A stretch of DNA of 64,000 bases from JANQPX01 sp965204405. Its GTDB lineage: Bacteria > Pseudomonadota > Alphaproteobacteria > Geminicoccales > Geminicoccaceae. The stretch lies in the NCBI GenBank assembly GCA_965204405.1, contig CBDBEN010000005.1, forward strand, positions 620,001 through 684,000. Direction: 5' to 3'. The notes under the pieces were generated by a model, which was given only the letters and a program-made list of their open reading frames with translations, did no database searches and was not told where the DNA came from. This document shows positions 54,636 through 62,311 of this stretch, piece by piece (the stretch's first letter is position 1; each line of letters starts with the position of its first letter). A program made the translations under genes and the position numbers.

Positions 54636-55520
54636 TCACCCCCAAGGTCCCTTCCCAGCACCAGCCCCCTTGTCACCGCTGGGCCCGCCGCGCATGGCCA
54701 TCAGCCGTCGCACCCGCTCCTTCGTCGGCGGGTGAGTCCTGAACAAGCCGGAAAAACCGCCGGCGCGCAGGGGGTTGATGATGAACATGTGGGCTGTTGC
54801 CGGGTTTTCCTGGGCGGCCTGGATGGTCGAGCCGCGGGCCTGGACTTCGATCAGCTTGAGCGCGCTTGCCAGCCATTCCGGGTGACCGCAGATCTCGGCG
54901 CCCATCTTGTCGGCGGAATATTCCCGCGTGCGGGAGATGGCCATCTGTACCAGGGTGGCGGCGAGCGGGGCGAGGAACATGATCAGGAGCTGGCCGATCA
55001 TGCCGACGCCGTTGTCGCGCCTGCCTCCCCCGAAAAACATCGCGAATTGTGACAGAAAACCGATGGCGCCGGCGATGGTGGCGGTGACGGTCATGGTCAG
55101 CGTGTCGCGGTTCTTGATGTGGGCCAGCTCATGGGCGATCACGCCGGCCAGCTCATCCTTGGAGCAGGTGTTCATCAGCCCGCGGGTCACGGCAACGGCG
55201 GCGTTCTCCGGGTTGCGCCCGGTAGCGAAGGCGTTGGGCTGGGAGGTGTTCATGATATAGACGGCCGGCTTGGGCAGATCGCCCTTTTTCGCTAGGTCCT
55301 CGACCATGTCCACCAGTTCCGGTGCCTGGGCGCGGGTGACCGGCTGGGCGCCCTGCATGCGCAGCACCGCCTTGTCCGAATTCCAAAACGCCCAGCCGTT
55401 CATGGCAAGGGCGATCACGAGGGCGATCATCGCGCCGCCGGTGCCGGCGAGCAGATAGCCGATCGCCAGGAAAAGAGCGGTCATCGCGGCGAGAAGGAGA
55501 GCGGTGCGTGCGTAGTTCAT
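54636..55520 (-). CDS. htpX: HtpX-type membrane zinc protease
   Basis: A 294-residue M48 protease. The zinc site is H130-E131-x-x-H134 (VIAHELAHIKNRDT), with the third ligand Glu in SREYSADKMGAEICGHPEWL. The first half has two membrane helices (ALLLAAMTALFLAIGYLLAG and MIALVIALAMNGWAFW), then two more after the site (IAGAIGFLSQFAMFFGGG and LIMFLAPLAATLVQMAI). It degrades damaged inner-membrane proteins. Gly-rich C-terminus (PSGDKGAGAGKGPWG). Heat or envelope stress control is usual but not visible here. Confidence 0.93.
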   Translation of the reverse strand: MNYARTALLLAAMTALFLAIGYLLAGTGGAMIALVIALAMNGWAFWNSDKAVLRMQGAQPVTRAQAPELVDMVEDLAKKGDLPKPAVYIMNTSQPNAFATGRNPENAAVAVTRGLMNTCSKDELAGVIAHELAHIKNRDTLTMTVTATIAGAIGFLSQFAMFFGGGRRDNGVGMIGQLLIMFLAPLAATLVQMAISRTREYSADKMGAEICGHPEWLASALKLIEVQARGSTIQAAQENPATAHMFIINPLRAGGFSGLFRTHPPTKERVRRLMAMRGGPSGDKGAGAGKGPWG

Positions 55521-55574
55521 GTCATCCGGCTTTGTCGAGATTGAGATCGCGGCACGCCTTGGCGGCGAGAGACG

Positions 55575-55658
55575 CGTGGTATGATCACATCATGTGAATA
55601 GCCGAGGTCGCGGCGTCAACAGGTCGAACGTGACTCTTCCGATGTGGTCGCATCACTA
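55575..55658. repeat. Family C element, copy 8
   Basis: It begins CGTGGTATGATCACATCATG (the leading TA has become CG) and ends TTCCGATGTGGTCGCATCACTA (inverse TAGTGATGCGACCACATC). It lies just upstream of htpX, about 55 bp from its start, so it may include promoter sequence. Confidence 0.65.
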
Positions 55659-55866
55659 ACGCATCAGGGACGCGATGATAACCAGGTAGGCAATGCGCGC
55701 GCCGGTGCAAGTTCTCGCTTGATCCGTTAATTTCACTTGGGATTTTCGCATATTAATGATTGTCACGAGATAGCTTCCTGCTCTAAACCCTTCATTTCGT
55801 GCCATCATGGCAGAATCCGTGTTGATCCAGGGGCAGGAATGTTCCATCAGGGGTGGCGATACTATC

Positions 55867-58212
55867 ATGGGTAATTTGAACCAGAACGACAGCGATCATA
55901 CAGCCGCGAAGATTTCAGTGACCGACGACGAGGCGCTCGAGCTGCACCGCCGCGGCAAACCCGGCAAGATCGAGATCGCCCCCACCAAACCGCTGACCAC
56001 CCAGCGCGACCTGTCGCTCGCCTATTCCCCCGGCGTCGCCGCACCGTGCCTCGCGATTCAGGCGGATCCCGCCAAGGCTTATGAATATACCGCCAAGGGC
56101 AATGTGGTCGCGGTCATCTCCAACGGCACCGCCGTGCTCGGCCTCGGCAATCTAGGTGCCCTTGGGGCCAAGCCGGTGATGGAGGGCAAGTCCGTCCTGT
56201 TCAAGCGCTTCGCCGATATCGACGGCATCGATCTCGAGGTGGACAGCGAGGACGTCGACGAGTTCGTCAATTGCGTGAAGCTGCTCGGTCCCACCTTCGG
56301 CGGCATCAATCTCGAAGACATCAAGGCGCCCGGCTGCTTCATCATCGAGCAGCGTCTGCGCGAGATCATGGACATTCCTGTCTTCCATGACGACCAGCAC
56401 GGCACCGCGATCATCGCCGCCGCCGGCCTGATCAATGCCCTCGATGTCACCGGCCGTCGGATCGAGGACGCGAAGCTGGTGATCAACGGGGCCGGGGCTG
56501 CTGCGATCGCCTGCCTGGATCTCCTGAAGGCCATGGGCCTGCCCTATGGCAACGCCGTGCTCTGCGACACCAAGGGTGTCATCTATCAGGGCCGGGAAGA
56601 GGGCATGAACCAGTGGAAGTCCGCCCATGCCGCCGACACCGATGCGCGCACGCTCAAAGACGCGATGCAGGGCGCCGATGCCGTTTTCGGGCTTTCGGTG
56701 AAGGGCGCTTTCGACGCCGACATGATCAGGAGCATGGCAAGCAATCCCATCGTCTTCGCGATGGCCAATCCCGACCCCGAGATCACCCCCGAAGAAGTCG
56801 CTGAAATCCGGCCCGATGCGATCATGGCGACCGGCCGTTCGGACTATCCGAACCAGATCAACAACGTCCTGGGCTTTCCCTATATCTTCCGCGGTGCCCT
56901 CGACGTGCGCGCCTCCACCATCAATGACGAGATGAAGATCGCCGCCGCCCGCGCCCTTGCCGATCTCGCGCGGGAAGAGGTGCCGGACGAGGTGACCTCC
57001 GTTTATGGCGGCCGTCATCTCCGCTACGGCCCGGACTATCTCATCCCGACCCCTTTCGATCCCCGCCTGATCACCCACGTCCCGCCGGCGGTCGCCCATG
57101 CGGCGGAGTTGAGCGGCGTCGCGCAAAAGCCGATCCAGAGCAAGCCCGCATATGTCCACAAGCTCAGAAGCCGGCTCGACCCCACGGCATCGCGCATGCA
57201 GCAGATCATCGACCGCGTGCGCGCCAACCCCAAGCGCATGGTGTTCGCCGAGGGCGAGGAGGAAACCTCGATCCGCGCCGCCATCGCCTGGCACAATAAC
57301 GGCCTCGGCACCCCGATCCTGATCGGCCGCGAGGAAGCGGTCACCACGGTCATGGACAGCATGGGCGTCGATATCCCGGACAGCCTGGAGATCCAGAACG
57401 CACGGCGTTCACCGAACAAGAGCGACTACGCGGAAATGCTCTATGCCCGCAACCAGCGCCAGGGCATGCTGTTCCGCGACTGCCAGCGCCAAGTCAATCA
57501 GGACCGCAACATCTTCGGTGCCTGCATGGTCGAAAGCGGCGATGCGGACGCCATGGTCACCGGCCTCACCCGCAACACCATCTCGGTGCTCGACGACATC
57601 CAAAAGGTGATCGATCCCCGTCCGGGCGAGCGGGTCTTCGGCCTGACTATCATGATCGCCAAGGGACGCACCGTCCTGATCTCCGACAGCCTGATCCATG
57701 AGCTGCCGAGCAAGGAGGAACTCGCCGATATCACCATCCAGACCGCCGGCTTCGCCCGCCGGATGGGCCTGACACCTCGCTGCGCGCTACTCTCCTTCTC
57801 CAGCTTCGGCTCCCGCCAGACCGACAAGACCCGCCGCGTCCAGGACGCCGTGCGTGAGCTGGACGGCCGCTATGTCGATTTCGAATATGACGGTGAAATC
57901 GCCGCCAACGTCGCCCTCGACCAGGACCTCCTCGACCACTACACCTTCTGCCGCCTGACCGAGCCCGCCAACGTCCTCATCATGCCCGCCCTCCACACCG
58001 CCAATGTCAGCTCCCAGCTCCTGAGCCAGCTAGGCGGCGGAACCGTGATCGGTCCTCTATTACTCGGCCTATCAAAGCCGGTGCAAATCCTTCCCATGAA
58101 CGCCTCTGTCTCCGATATCCTGAACCTAGCGGCGCTAGCGGCGGACTCCGCCGCCGCCGAACCAGCCAGGTCAGGACTGGAGGACGGAGGCATGGCAACG
58201 GCAGCCGAGTAG
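55867..58212 (+). CDS. maeB: NADP-dependent malic enzyme with phosphotransacetylase domain
   Basis: A 781-residue MaeB-type enzyme. It decarboxylates malate to pyruvate with NADP reduction. The ATG at 55867 (MGNLNQNDSDHTAAKISVTD) suits the family length; the frame is open to 55807. Malic domain: PLTTQRDLSLAYSPGVAAPC, GLGNLGALGAKPVMEGKSVL and FHDDQHGTAIIAAAGLINAL. NADP domain: VINGAGAAAIACLDLLKAMG. From about residue 450 a phosphotransacetylase-like domain follows (RMVFAEGEEETSIRAAIAWH, DADAMVTGLTRNTISVLDDI), known to sense acetyl-CoA rather than catalyse. Monocistronic. Confidence 0.93.
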   Translation: MGNLNQNDSDHTAAKISVTDDEALELHRRGKPGKIEIAPTKPLTTQRDLSLAYSPGVAAPCLAIQADPAKAYEYTAKGNVVAVISNGTAVLGLGNLGALGAKPVMEGKSVLFKRFADIDGIDLEVDSEDVDEFVNCVKLLGPTFGGINLEDIKAPGCFIIEQRLREIMDIPVFHDDQHGTAIIAAAGLINALDVTGRRIEDAKLVINGAGAAAIACLDLLKAMGLPYGNAVLCDTKGVIYQGREEGMNQWKSAHAADTDARTLKDAMQGADAVFGLSVKGAFDADMIRSMASNPIVFAMANPDPEITPEEVAEIRPDAIMATGRSDYPNQINNVLGFPYIFRGALDVRASTINDEMKIAAARALADLAREEVPDEVTSVYGGRHLRYGPDYLIPTPFDPRLITHVPPAVAHAAELSGVAQKPIQSKPAYVHKLRSRLDPTASRMQQIIDRVRANPKRMVFAEGEEETSIRAAIAWHNNGLGTPILIGREEAVTTVMDSMGVDIPDSLEIQNARRSPNKSDYAEMLYARNQRQGMLFRDCQRQVNQDRNIFGACMVESGDADAMVTGLTRNTISVLDDIQKVIDPRPGERVFGLTIMIAKGRTVLISDSLIHELPSKEELADITIQTAGFARRMGLTPRCALLSFSSFGSRQTDKTRRVQDAVRELDGRYVDFEYDGEIAANVALDQDLLDHYTFCRLTEPANVLIMPALHTANVSSQLLSQLGGGTVIGPLLLGLSKPVQILPMNASVSDILNLAALAADSAAAEPARSGLEDGGMATAAE

Positions 58213-58516
58213 GGGCGCGAGGCGCGCCGGCCGTTACTTGGTGAAGCGGGCAGGTTGGGGCTAATTTTAGCTTCAGCCTATGGTCGAATGTTTCGATTTT
58301 TGGCTGTAGAAATTGACACCATTTGGTGGCTGTTCAATGCCAAAACCGGCAGTCAGGGTTCCATACATCCAGATTTGGTGGTCTGCATGAACATCACGGC
58401 TGGACGAAAATTGGGACGACCTGACGGCCGCTTCCATTGAATACAATGTTGACCAGCCTAAGATCATTTCATCGGTCGGCTGGAAACGCTACACCGCCAT
58501 CCCAGATCCAGTCTGT
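58213..58516. other. Intergenic stretch, no gene recognised
   Basis: About 300 bp between the malic enzyme gene and the frameshifted DUF2806 gene. A short frame near 58255-58440 has no protein character or ribosome site. Base use becomes AT-rich after about 58250. Confidence 0.4.
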
Positions 58517-59378
58517 CTATGCCAGATCAACAGCGAACTGAATCTCCTCTTGTTGTATCGTTGAAATAATGATCTCCCAAAAATCTTGATTAAACTTGCC
58601 TCCTGCGATGGGGATAAGCTCGTGCCCTATTCCCGTTATAGAAAAGCCACCTGCGTAAAACACATATGAACGATCTGGCGTGTTTAAGCTTACTCTCTTA
58701 TCAAAATAGGATAGGGTATGAGGTGTTTTCGATTTCTCAAGACGTATGCCAACATGCCGGCCGAAGGTCGTCTACTATTCCAATTGTCTTAAGATGAATA
58801 AGATAATTTACTAAATTTTCATCGAATATTTCTCGAAATTGATCAGTAAAGGAGATTAGAGTATTTATACCGCTATTTAGAAAGAAGCAAAAACTTGCAA
58901 ATTTAGTTATCAGCTCTGCTTCGGGCTTAGAAAGAGAGCTTACGCAATCTATAGTCCTTCGGGAAAATGATCCTTGGGAGTTGCCCTCTCCTGCTAGTAT
59001 CTTTCCCCACAGGATCTGCATCTGTTCATCGGAAACAATACGAGCCTTATCAAAGAAGAAAGAGAGCCAATCATCATCTATCTCATCAGGTGCTGCGTTT
59101 TCTTCTAAGTGTTCAATAGCTATGCGAGTTACATTCTCAATGTTTTTCTGCTCGACTCCCGCCTGATTGGTAATACGCTCCAAACCCCTTCTCTCGATCT
59201 CTGAAATCTCTAAAGCTGCTTCTACCTTAAGCTTGGCTATGTCAATTTCAGACTTGGCCATTCTTAGAGCGTGGAAAGGTTCATACCCCAGCCAGAAAGC
59301 TCCAGAGATCCTCTCAATAAGGGTCGTGGCGGGCTTGGTGAGATCGCCAAAATTGATCAGGCTGTTATCAGACATCAC
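58517..59378 (-). pseudogene. DUF2806 protein gene interrupted by a frameshift
   Basis: A DUF2806-family gene of about 286 codons. The first frame (59378 to 58737) carries the family start (FGDLTKPATTLIERISGAFW), QKNIENVTRIAIEHLEE and SDEQMQILWGKILAGEGNSQ. It stops early after IGIVDDLRPACWHTS. The next frame, from about 58760 to the TAG at 58517-58519, continues with GRHVGIRLEKSKTPHTLSYF and GGFSITGIGHELIPIAGG, the expected C-terminus. One extra base between 58739 and 58765 explains both. This is a recent mutation or a sequencing error. The region is AT-rich, so probably acquired. Function of the family unknown. Confidence 0.75.
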
Positions 59379-59630
59379 CGAAACTCGTTGAACTTAATAC
59401 TACCAGCATACTACCAGCGTCAGCATTAACTCAGTGAAAGAATGTCGTCAAAGGATCAAAATATTGAATGAGAGGCTCGCCGCAAAGCGCCGACTATAAA
59501 CTGTTTCGCGGATGCAAGGGCCACAGGAAATATATCTCATTGACGGACATTGCGTCGGTCTCTTTGTCGCCTCATTCCGATACAACTTATCAATGCCAGG
59601 ATGAGGCGACGAGGCCCATGCTGATCATGC

Positions 59631-60014
59631 TTAGACTTCCGGTCCCTTCGGTTTGGCCGGTATCTGCTGCCAGTACTTGCCGGCAGCCACGATGCAGCTC
59701 ATTCCCTCGGGGGCCGTCATGACCATGGTCCAGTTTTCACCGTCTTCGGTCGCGAAAACCTCCAGCACCTTGCCATCGGACGCCAGCCCAAGTGACGTCG
59801 GTGCCTCGGTGTATTTTGCGCTGAGATGCTCAGTCATCTTGTCGTGCACCGCACATGCCAGCTTTTGCTCATTTGGAGCCTGCTGAGCATGTGCCGATTT
59901 GGGGCTCATCATAGCGGCGATCCCCAGCAAGATTGTGATCGCGAAAAGGGGAACGCCGAACACGCGAAAACCAACAGACCGGTAGGCATTGTTTTGCGTC
60001 AGGGTCGTCATCAC
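59631..60014 (-). CDS. Small exported hypothetical protein
   Basis: A 127-residue protein with an export signal (VFGVPLFAITILLGIAAMMS, cut near AHAQQ, residue 43) and two Cys (KLACAVHDKMTEHLSAKYTE and GMSCIVAAGKYWQQIP) that may form a disulfide. GLASDGKVLEVFATEDGENW and TMVMTAPEGMSC recall a conserved alphaproteobacterial family of unknown role. A GGAGGAACTGGTG lies ahead of the ATG. Confidence 0.7.
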   Translation of the reverse strand: MMTTLTQNNAYRSVGFRVFGVPLFAITILLGIAAMMSPKSAHAQQAPNEQKLACAVHDKMTEHLSAKYTEAPTSLGLASDGKVLEVFATEDGENWTMVMTAPEGMSCIVAAGKYWQQIPAKPKGPEV

Positions 60015-60365
60015 CAGTTCCTCCGTCTCCTAAGACTTTTGCTGCGGCTCCGGACATCGAGGAGCACGCTGCATAAGGGATAAAGAGGAACGAGCTAAAG
60101 GCATGTGATCATTCATACAGATCACAAAAAGTTCAACGTGCGTTATTTTATCGATACCCTGACGTCATCTTGTTGTCTCAGCATCATCAGTCAATTCGGG
60201 GCCGTCTCGGCATGCTTCCCCGAATGAATACTGACCGGTGCATCCTTCGATCTCGACAGTGACGGTCGGGCTTAAATGTCGTGGACATTCCACTGGGCTT
60301 TCCTGGTAATTCGAAGCGGTGGCGACATTTAGTGGCGTTGAAGTTAGCTTCGGGCGCTTCCTGGC
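60015..60365. other. Intergenic stretch, no gene recognised
   Basis: About 350 bp between the end of the phosphorelay operon and the small exported protein gene, both on the minus strand. It should contain the promoter of the latter. No terminator hairpin with a U-run was found. Confidence 0.35.
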
Positions 60366-61955
60366 TCAGGTCGTCGTCGATTGAGGTGGTGCCTCGCCAT
60401 CTTTGGTCGTCGGATTGCCTCGCCGGATAAACGATCGTTTCAGGACGATCTTGTCGTTGTTTGTATCGGGCTCCACCAGGTAGAGGCCAATGAGGATCAT
60501 GACGACAGCGCCCCAGGCGATGGCTGATAGAGCCTCGTTCAGGAGCAGCATGCCCCAGACGATACCGGCAATCGTCATGGCGTAGGCACTCTGGCTGGCG
60601 AAGACAGCCCCGGCTTGCGCAATCAGATGGAAACAGAGGAGCAGTGATGAGGCTCCTGCGATGCCCATGAGCAGGATCAAGGCGCTTAGTTCAGCCGTTT
60701 CCGCGCCAAGCGGCATCAGGCTGCCCGAATAGATCACGATCGGTGCGAGCATGATCGCCGAGAGCATCATCATCATGCCGACCGAGGCAAAAATATCGAT
60801 ATGCTCCGGCCGCTTGGCAGCCACCAAAATACCTTCGACGGCAAAAAACAGAGGCAGCAGCAGCGCGATGACGAGCCAGAAGTTGTCCGTCATGCCGCTG
60901 CCTTCGAGCCGTGTCGCCAGGACGAGAACGACGCCGCCCAGGCCAACCAGGAGGCCGAGCAGCCGTCTCGGTGACGCCTTTTCCAGCTTCATGGCCGCAG
61001 CGAATGCGAAGACCATGAAGCCCTGCAGAGTCACGATCAGCGACAGCATGGAGGCCTCGACATGCTGGGTCACCCAAAAGGTGGTCAGCCGCTGGATGAT
61101 GCCGGCAACCAGGGCCCAGGCCAGGAAGAAGCGGAATTCCGGCCAGCCCAGCCTTGGCAGTTTCCGCCGATAGGCCGCGATCGACAGGCAAAAGGCGGCC
61201 GCGATGACGTTCACCCAAAGCGCCATGCCCATCGGATTGGAGCCCAGGCTCGATGCCATCCGGGCGAGTGATGGTGTCAGGCCCCATACGACGCCGACAG
61301 CAATGACCAGGAGACTTCCCTGAAGGAGCTGCACGGAGCGGCGAAGGCGCTTCTCCCGCTCGAAAATCTCGTCGGCCATGCCGCGAAACACCGCAGCGAG
61401 CCGGCCGAGAGCGTCATCACGGTCGATGAGATCGTCGAGTTCCAGATCCGACGGGCTGAACTGTCCCGATTCGACGACCTCCGCCGCCTGGGTCAGCCGA
61501 TCGACACGTCGGAAATATTCGCGCTCCTGGTCGCGAAAGCGCTTCTTGCTTAACGACGCGCCGAGCCTCGCCTTGAGCAGCACGGGATCGAATGCCTTGG
61601 GCAGAAAGTCCTCGGCACCGAGCTCGATCGCCTTGACCACGCTCTCCGAATCGTCATCCAAGGATGAAATGACGATCACCGGCAGATCGCGCAGCTGATC
61701 ATCGGCCTTCATGGTGCGCAGCACATCGAAGCCGTCGATGCCGGGCATGACGATATCGAGGAGCACCGCGTCATAGGCCTTGTCCTGCAGGGCCTTGAGC
61801 GCGGCTTCACCGTCTTTGGCGACATCCGCGGTGTGCCCAAGTTTCTTGACCGCGAGGCGCATCTTCTTGCGGTTGAGAGAACTGTCGTCGACGACGAGAA
61901 CCGTCGCTGGATTCCGTTCGGCCGTTGACGGCTGATCCTTGCTAGGCGCGTCCAA
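60366..61955 (-). CDS. Receiver domain fused to EamA/DMT transporter
   Basis: A 529-residue protein in one unbroken frame. Residues 17-135 are a full response-regulator receiver: D23/D24 in VLVVDDSSLNRKKMRL, phospho-acceptor D67 in AVLLDIVMPGIDG, S98 in VIVISSLDDDSE and K120 in DFLPKAFDP. A HAMP-like helical linker follows (RRVDRLTQAAEVVESGQFS and AAVFRGMADEIFEREKRLRR). From about 211 to 500 are ten membrane helices of an EamA drug/metabolite transporter in two repeats. The usual output (DNA-binding or enzymatic) is replaced by a transporter. It overlaps the Hpt gene by 14 bp, so it is likely the end target of the phosphorelay. Confidence 0.85.
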   Translation of the reverse strand: MDAPSKDQPSTAERNPATVLVVDDSSLNRKKMRLAVKKLGHTADVAKDGEAALKALQDKAYDAVLLDIVMPGIDGFDVLRTMKADDQLRDLPVIVISSLDDDSESVVKAIELGAEDFLPKAFDPVLLKARLGASLSKKRFRDQEREYFRRVDRLTQAAEVVESGQFSPSDLELDDLIDRDDALGRLAAVFRGMADEIFEREKRLRRSVQLLQGSLLVIAVGVVWGLTPSLARMASSLGSNPMGMALWVNVIAAAFCLSIAAYRRKLPRLGWPEFRFFLAWALVAGIIQRLTTFWVTQHVEASMLSLIVTLQGFMVFAFAAAMKLEKASPRRLLGLLVGLGGVVLVLATRLEGSGMTDNFWLVIALLLPLFFAVEGILVAAKRPEHIDIFASVGMMMMLSAIMLAPIVIYSGSLMPLGAETAELSALILLMGIAGASSLLLCFHLIAQAGAVFASQSAYAMTIAGIVWGMLLLNEALSAIAWGAVVMILIGLYLVEPDTNNDKIVLKRSFIRRGNPTTKDGEAPPQSTTT

Positions 61956-62310
61956 AGCCCTCGGCCTTCAACGTAGATAGTGCTTCGTTGGCCGCAGCGG
62001 CCTCGATTTCGATGTTGGCCGCTGCGGCGATCGCAGCGTCAACCTCACCGCCTTTGCAGGCATTTTCGACGGCTGAGGCAAGCTCGGCAAGGCGGGTCGC
62101 GCCCAAGTCACGGGCATTGGATTTCAGCGTATGCGAAGCGATGCGCATCGCATCAATGTCCTGGCTTTCACCCGCGTCAGCGATGGTCTTGACCAGCTCG
62201 GGCGCCGTTTCGATATAGTCGTCGATCAGCTCGTCGAGATCGTCCGGATCGTCGCCGATGAGAGACAGGAGGCGTTGAAGCGCAGCTTCATCGATAAGGC
62301 CTGTCGGCAT
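61942..62310 (-). CDS. Hpt phosphotransfer protein
   Basis: A 122-residue stand-alone Hpt domain. The phospho-His is H60 in AMRIASHTLKSNARDLGATR; a four-helix bundle is expected. The start is the ATG at 62310, one base after the stop of the hybrid kinase gene; a longer frame upstream is only the kinase gene in another phase. Its 3' end overlaps the receiver-transporter gene. It should carry phosphate from the kinase receivers to the receiver of the transporter fusion. Confidence 0.85.
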   Translation of the reverse strand: MPTGLIDEAALQRLLSLIGDDPDDLDELIDDYIETAPELVKTIADAGESQDIDAMRIASHTLKSNARDLGATRLAELASAVENACKGGEVDAAIAAAANIEIEAAAANEALSTLKAEGFGRA

Positions 62311-62311
62311 C

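Noticed and set aside
58255..58440. Small plus-strand gene after the malic enzyme
   Set aside because: No ribosome site, no recognisable sequence and mixed base composition; likely chance.
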